Shown here piece by piece: positions 60,698-64,000 of a stretch of 64,000 bases of DNA. This DNA is from Plotosus lineatus (taxonomy: Eukaryota > Chordata > Actinopteri > Siluriformes > Plotosidae): positions 11,205,726 through 11,269,725 of the forward strand of contig CM045737.1 of assembly GCA_024760905.1 (NCBI GenBank), given 5' to 3'. Each line of letters opens with the position of its first letter. The first letter of the stretch is position 1. The notes beneath the pieces are model-generated. The model saw only the letters and a program-made list of their open reading frames with translations, was not told the DNA's origin and searched no databases. The translations under genes and the position numbers were made by a program.

Positions 60698-62217
60698 TTT
60701 TATTTTTCCTTTAAAGTTTAAATTAATTGCTATAATTTGTTTGTCGCCAACTCGTACTGTGAGGCTGTACAGTGAGCAACTGAAAAATAATGAAGTGGGT
60801 GAAAAACTGACTGGTTTTGGAAACATCACAGTACTGTGTATTTGGTGCTGTTTTTTTTTTTTTTGTTTTTTGTGTGCGTTTGTCTTTGTAAGCCTAGCGT
60901 TTCCTCTTGATTGAATATTTTCTGCAGTCCCTTAAGGCCTCGTGGTCTGGCGATTCTTCACCGTGGGCAGTTGCAGTCTTTCATTTACTTTTATGGTCGA
61001 ATTATACTAATAAAGCCTGAGGTCGGGAGTCTCACTGCAGGGATAAAATCACAAGATCTAGCACAAGGTTTCCAAGGGTGAAAGACTTTTATTGTTTTGT
61101 TTGTTTGTTTATTGTGAAGGAATTGACCTGCATGAAAAAAGTTAAAATAAATGTCATCAGTCACCTGTTGTTGGTTTTGTTCTCAGTAATACATGTGTTT
61201 TTCTCTACTTTTTTATTTAAATGTCATTTCCCTTGTCACAGTTCATCACCATGGTGTGGTACGGATTATGCACTCTGTAATCTAAACTGTGATATAAAAT
61301 AAAGATAATTTATTTATGGTGGTAAGTTTCTCAAAGATGTCTGTTTTGGTTATGGAAAGAGTCTCTAGTGTTTTGTCTGCCGGTTTGTCAGGACAGTCGT
61401 CAAAAATATTTATATTTGTGATAAAAGAAATGAAGCCCTTTGAGATAAACAAGCAGTTAAACATGGAACACTCGTTATTCCTGCAACCATCGTCCTGTTT
61501 GAAATCCTTCGTTACTGCGCTCATGGTTTGGACTTTTTTGTATTTATTTATTTATTTATTACCTCTCAACAAAGCAAAAGCTAACAGGAAATATTGAAGG
61601 GATTTTGCTCTGGATCCAGCTTCCCTGACCCCATTCAGGCAGATAAGCCCTGGTACCAAACCCAGGGATCTGCCACATCAAATAGAGGATGGGCTAATTG
61701 ATCCTGATCATTTATTTTGTTGCACTCGGTCATCCCACTTCCTGTGTTCAGATCTGGACTTGACCCAGCCGACTGGCCTTTAGGGACTGACTTTGTTCTA
61801 AAGTACTGATACAGTGTAGATGGCGCCAGTAATTAAAATGGAATTTATAGACTTTTTGTAAAAATTGATGTGTATGTGTGAAAGAAAGAAGCAGTTTTGC
61901 TCTTGGTCAAATAAGGGTGTTACATCATGTTAGAAAAATTTTAATGTGCATCAATCACACTAAACATCAAAGATCACAAGCAAATAGTTCAAATATGTAG
62001 AATGCACAATAGCTTTGACTTATGATGACTGATTTATAAAACGTGATGCTTTCCCAGCTCCATGTGACAGCAGGCGATGAACTTCTTTTGTAGGTGTTTT
62101 TTTTTTAAATCTATGAAACCAGCCCTGTGCTGCTTTCATTCGTGTTCTCGAACAATGAGGTAACGGTCGTTTTAACCATCTTGGAGCTCTGTTGCTTTGA
62201 TTATTTATCTATTGGGA
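60698..62217. other. Intron 1, unassigned
   Basis: A T run lies near 60851 and (TTTA)n at about 61540-61562. No exon or named repeat was recognised. Confidence 0.5.
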
Positions 62218-62233
62218 TTTTGCAGCTCTGTGG

Positions 62234-62579
62234 TGGTCTAGTGGTATAGGGTGCTGGATTGCTGATCCAAAGGTTGGGGGTTCGAGTCCCACTCTCCACA
62301 AGGTTGTCACTGTCCCCCCCCCAGTGCAGCTAACTGGGTTATCAAAGGCCGGCCATGTCACTCACTGTCTATGGTGAGAGGCATGTAAAAGAACCATTGC
62401 TGACTTTCACAAAGAGTAGGCTGCCAAGTCGTCAGCGTGTTTCTGTCCCTTGCTAAAAGGGTTGTGACAGGAAGGGCATCCGACCTAAAAACCTCTGCCA
62501 AATCAAACGTGCGAATCAGATGATTCGCTGTGGCGACTCCCGAGTAAAAGGGAAAAAGCCGAAAGGAAGACAGACGGGG
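62234..62579 (+). repeat. SINE-1, tail A
   Basis: The A box TGGTCTAGTGG is at 62234-62244 and the B box GGTTCGAGTCC at 62279-62289, with body and tail A complete. TTTTGCAGCTCTGTGG flanks it at 62218-62233 and 62580-62595. Confidence 0.93.
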
Positions 62580-62639
62580 TTTTGCAGCTCTGTGGCTGTT
62601 TTATAATGTCTCTGGTACATTACCAGAATCGTTATATTT

Positions 62640-62885
62640 TACATTTATATATACATATATATTTCGGGAGAGTACACCTGACGAGGCGATGACACCAGCC
62701 GGCTACATCGTCTTCATGGGGGGGATCGGAGCACACCAGATAGCAGCAAGCCCGCGGCGGAAGAACAGCGGATTTCGTTAATAAACCTGGTGTACTGACT
62801 GTAGATTATCTGTAAGTCTTGCTTTGCGAATGTGGAACATCTAACTTTGTAGTTGCAGCTATTTTGTTTACCCAGAGAATTCTTC

Positions 62886-62916
<31 letters not shown>

Positions 62917-63475
62917 AACAAAGGGCCTTGTTGCTGTCTGCTGCGGGCCTTGTTGCTATTGACCTGCGCTTCGGTCCTCCCTGAAGGGTGAAAATCCAGC
63001 TAGTGTAATCGCCTCGTCGGGTGTACTCAAGCCATGTTTCACAGAAACCAAGCATGGCGCAGTCCTGTCGAGCCCTCTGCGTTGCAATCCCAGCATGAAG
63101 TTGGTCCATCTTGTTTTGCAGAGACTGAACATTTCCAAGCAGTATGACCAGGAGTGCGAACCTTCCACTGCTAACTAAGCGCCGGAGTCGTCGTTCAGCC
63201 ACTCCCCACCTGCCACGTCTTAGCCTGGGCTTATTGTTATCCAGGGTGGGTGCGGCGAGCATTGAGTTGCCTCAGGTTTACCTCAGGAGATTACCTCAGG
63301 ATAGGAGTTGAGCTTGCTCAGTTCTAAACGTCCAAAAGTACTGCGCTGTCATAGCTTTAGTAGGGTCGCCCGCTCATAGACGAGCATAGTGCAAAACATG
63401 AACGAATAAATCGAATCAAAAGAAACATGACGCTGAGAACTCCATGACGTCGCCCTCAAGGAAGCGCCATCTAAT
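62640..63475 (-). pseudogene. LINE 5' region and endonuclease start, fragment
   Basis: The minus strand reads LDNNKPRLRRGRWGVAERRL, LLGNVQSLQNKMDQLHAGIA and DCAMLGFCETWLEYT, the start of an APE-type endonuclease. It is homologous to 14955-15520, including the 5' leader (catagacgagcatagtgcaa). A T run at 62885-62912 and later frame breaks mark decay. Confidence 0.65.
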
Positions 63476-63592
63476 ATATATATATATATATATGTATATA
63501 TATGTGTGTGTGTATGTGTGTGTGTGTGTGTGTATGTGTGTGTGTGTGTATGTATGTGTGTGTGTGTGTATATATGTGTGTGTGTATATATA

Positions 63593-63625
<33 letters not shown>

Positions 63626-63652
63626 GTGTATGTATGTGTGTGTGTATATATA

Positions 63653-63685
<33 letters not shown>

Positions 63686-63694
63686 GTGTATGTA

Positions 63695-63755
<61 letters not shown>

Positions 63756-63757
63756 TT
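63473..63757. repeat. Large (TG)n/(TA)n array with 60-bp higher-order period
   Basis: TG and TA blocks alternate. The segment 63591-63650 is repeated almost exactly at 63651-63710. The array ends in a pure TA run of about 20 units. Open frames through it are repeat artefacts. Confidence 0.95.
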
Positions 63758-63779
63758 TTTATATTTTTTTTATATATAA

Positions 63780-64000
63780 AATATTCTGTATAATGTTTAT
63801 ATTTTGCCAAAAAATATCACAGTACAAAATTAAAAAGTTTTTCTTAATCATTACTACATTAATACTGTATTAATGAGAGACTGTCCAGAATGTTTAAGAA
63901 GCATATTTTAGTGCATGTAATATACACAGTATTTTACTTCCGGTTGGTCATTAGCGCATGTAATATGATACATAGGGTTTTATTTCCGAGTACAGAACTT
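63780..64000. mobile_element. T1 left half, inverted, cut by the window end
   Basis: The strings ttactacattaatactgtat, tgtttaagaagcatatttta and ttacttccggttggtcat are the antisense of 14530-14760. The TIR end would lie beyond 64000. Confidence 0.7.

Noticed and set aside
63473..63757. CRISPR-like regular spacing in the 60-bp repeat
   Set aside because: The units are dinucleotide repeats without unique spacers, in a vertebrate genome.

Overview
This window reads as nuclear DNA of a ray-finned fish, most likely a teleost; I cannot name the species. The signs are spliced vertebrate exons, Tc1-like, hAT-like and pogo/Tigger-like transposons, L2-, R2/R4- and Rex-type LINE remains, several tRNA-derived SINE families, and very many TA/TG/ATT microsatellites. 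There is no prokaryotic, plasmid or viral organisation, and no rRNA, CRISPR or functional tRNA gene.

Only one host gene is complete. tmed5 (a p24-gamma cargo receptor) lies on the minus strand in four coding exons: 20605-20417, 13368-13271, 11547-11367 and 6015-5797. They join in phase to 228 residues. Its introns are packed with repeats, and intron 2 is almost entirely one Tc1 element. A second gene starts on the plus strand at 31515. Its first coding exon encodes only a signal peptide, sits in a CpG-rich GC-box promoter, and is preceded by a 7-residue upstream ORF whose stop overlaps the start codon. No second exon was found, so 31568-64000 is treated as its intron 1. Two lesser coding traces are an orphan xrcc1 BRCT fragment (23253-23479) and an unidentified possible exon on the minus strand (39885-39736).

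Layout. 1-5400: a phased-GGAA repeat, a Tc1 copy, microsatellites and a nested Tc1/Tigger cluster. 5426-20605: tmed5 and its intronic repeats. 20606-31100: intergenic, with LINE debris, the xrcc1 fragment, a long degenerate R2/R4-type LINE (about 23.8-27.6 kb) and a second phased-GGAA copy. 31150-31567: promoter and first exon of the plus-strand gene. 31568-64000: repeat-rich intron with SINEs, two hAT elements carrying clear 8-bp duplications, five or more Tigger-like MITEs with TA duplications, an L2 LINE (48.5-51.3 kb), a Rex-like LINE end (55.6-56.35 kb) and a large TG/TA array (63.5-63.75 kb).

The most unusual signal is a repeat family (1-390, 30040-30345, and the ends of 41884-43323) in which GGAA/TTCC recurs every 9-11 bp, close to one DNA helical turn, over hundreds of bases. 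Two copies and the left end of the third also carry a 32-bp palindrome. Other points of note are a SINE head joined to two different 3' tails (one matching a LINE end, the other a second SINE), a 94-bp-arm near-perfect inverted repeat in tmed5 intron 3, and TIR elements stacked on one shared TA.

Labels SINE-1 to SINE-4 and T1 to T4 are working names used only in this annotation.
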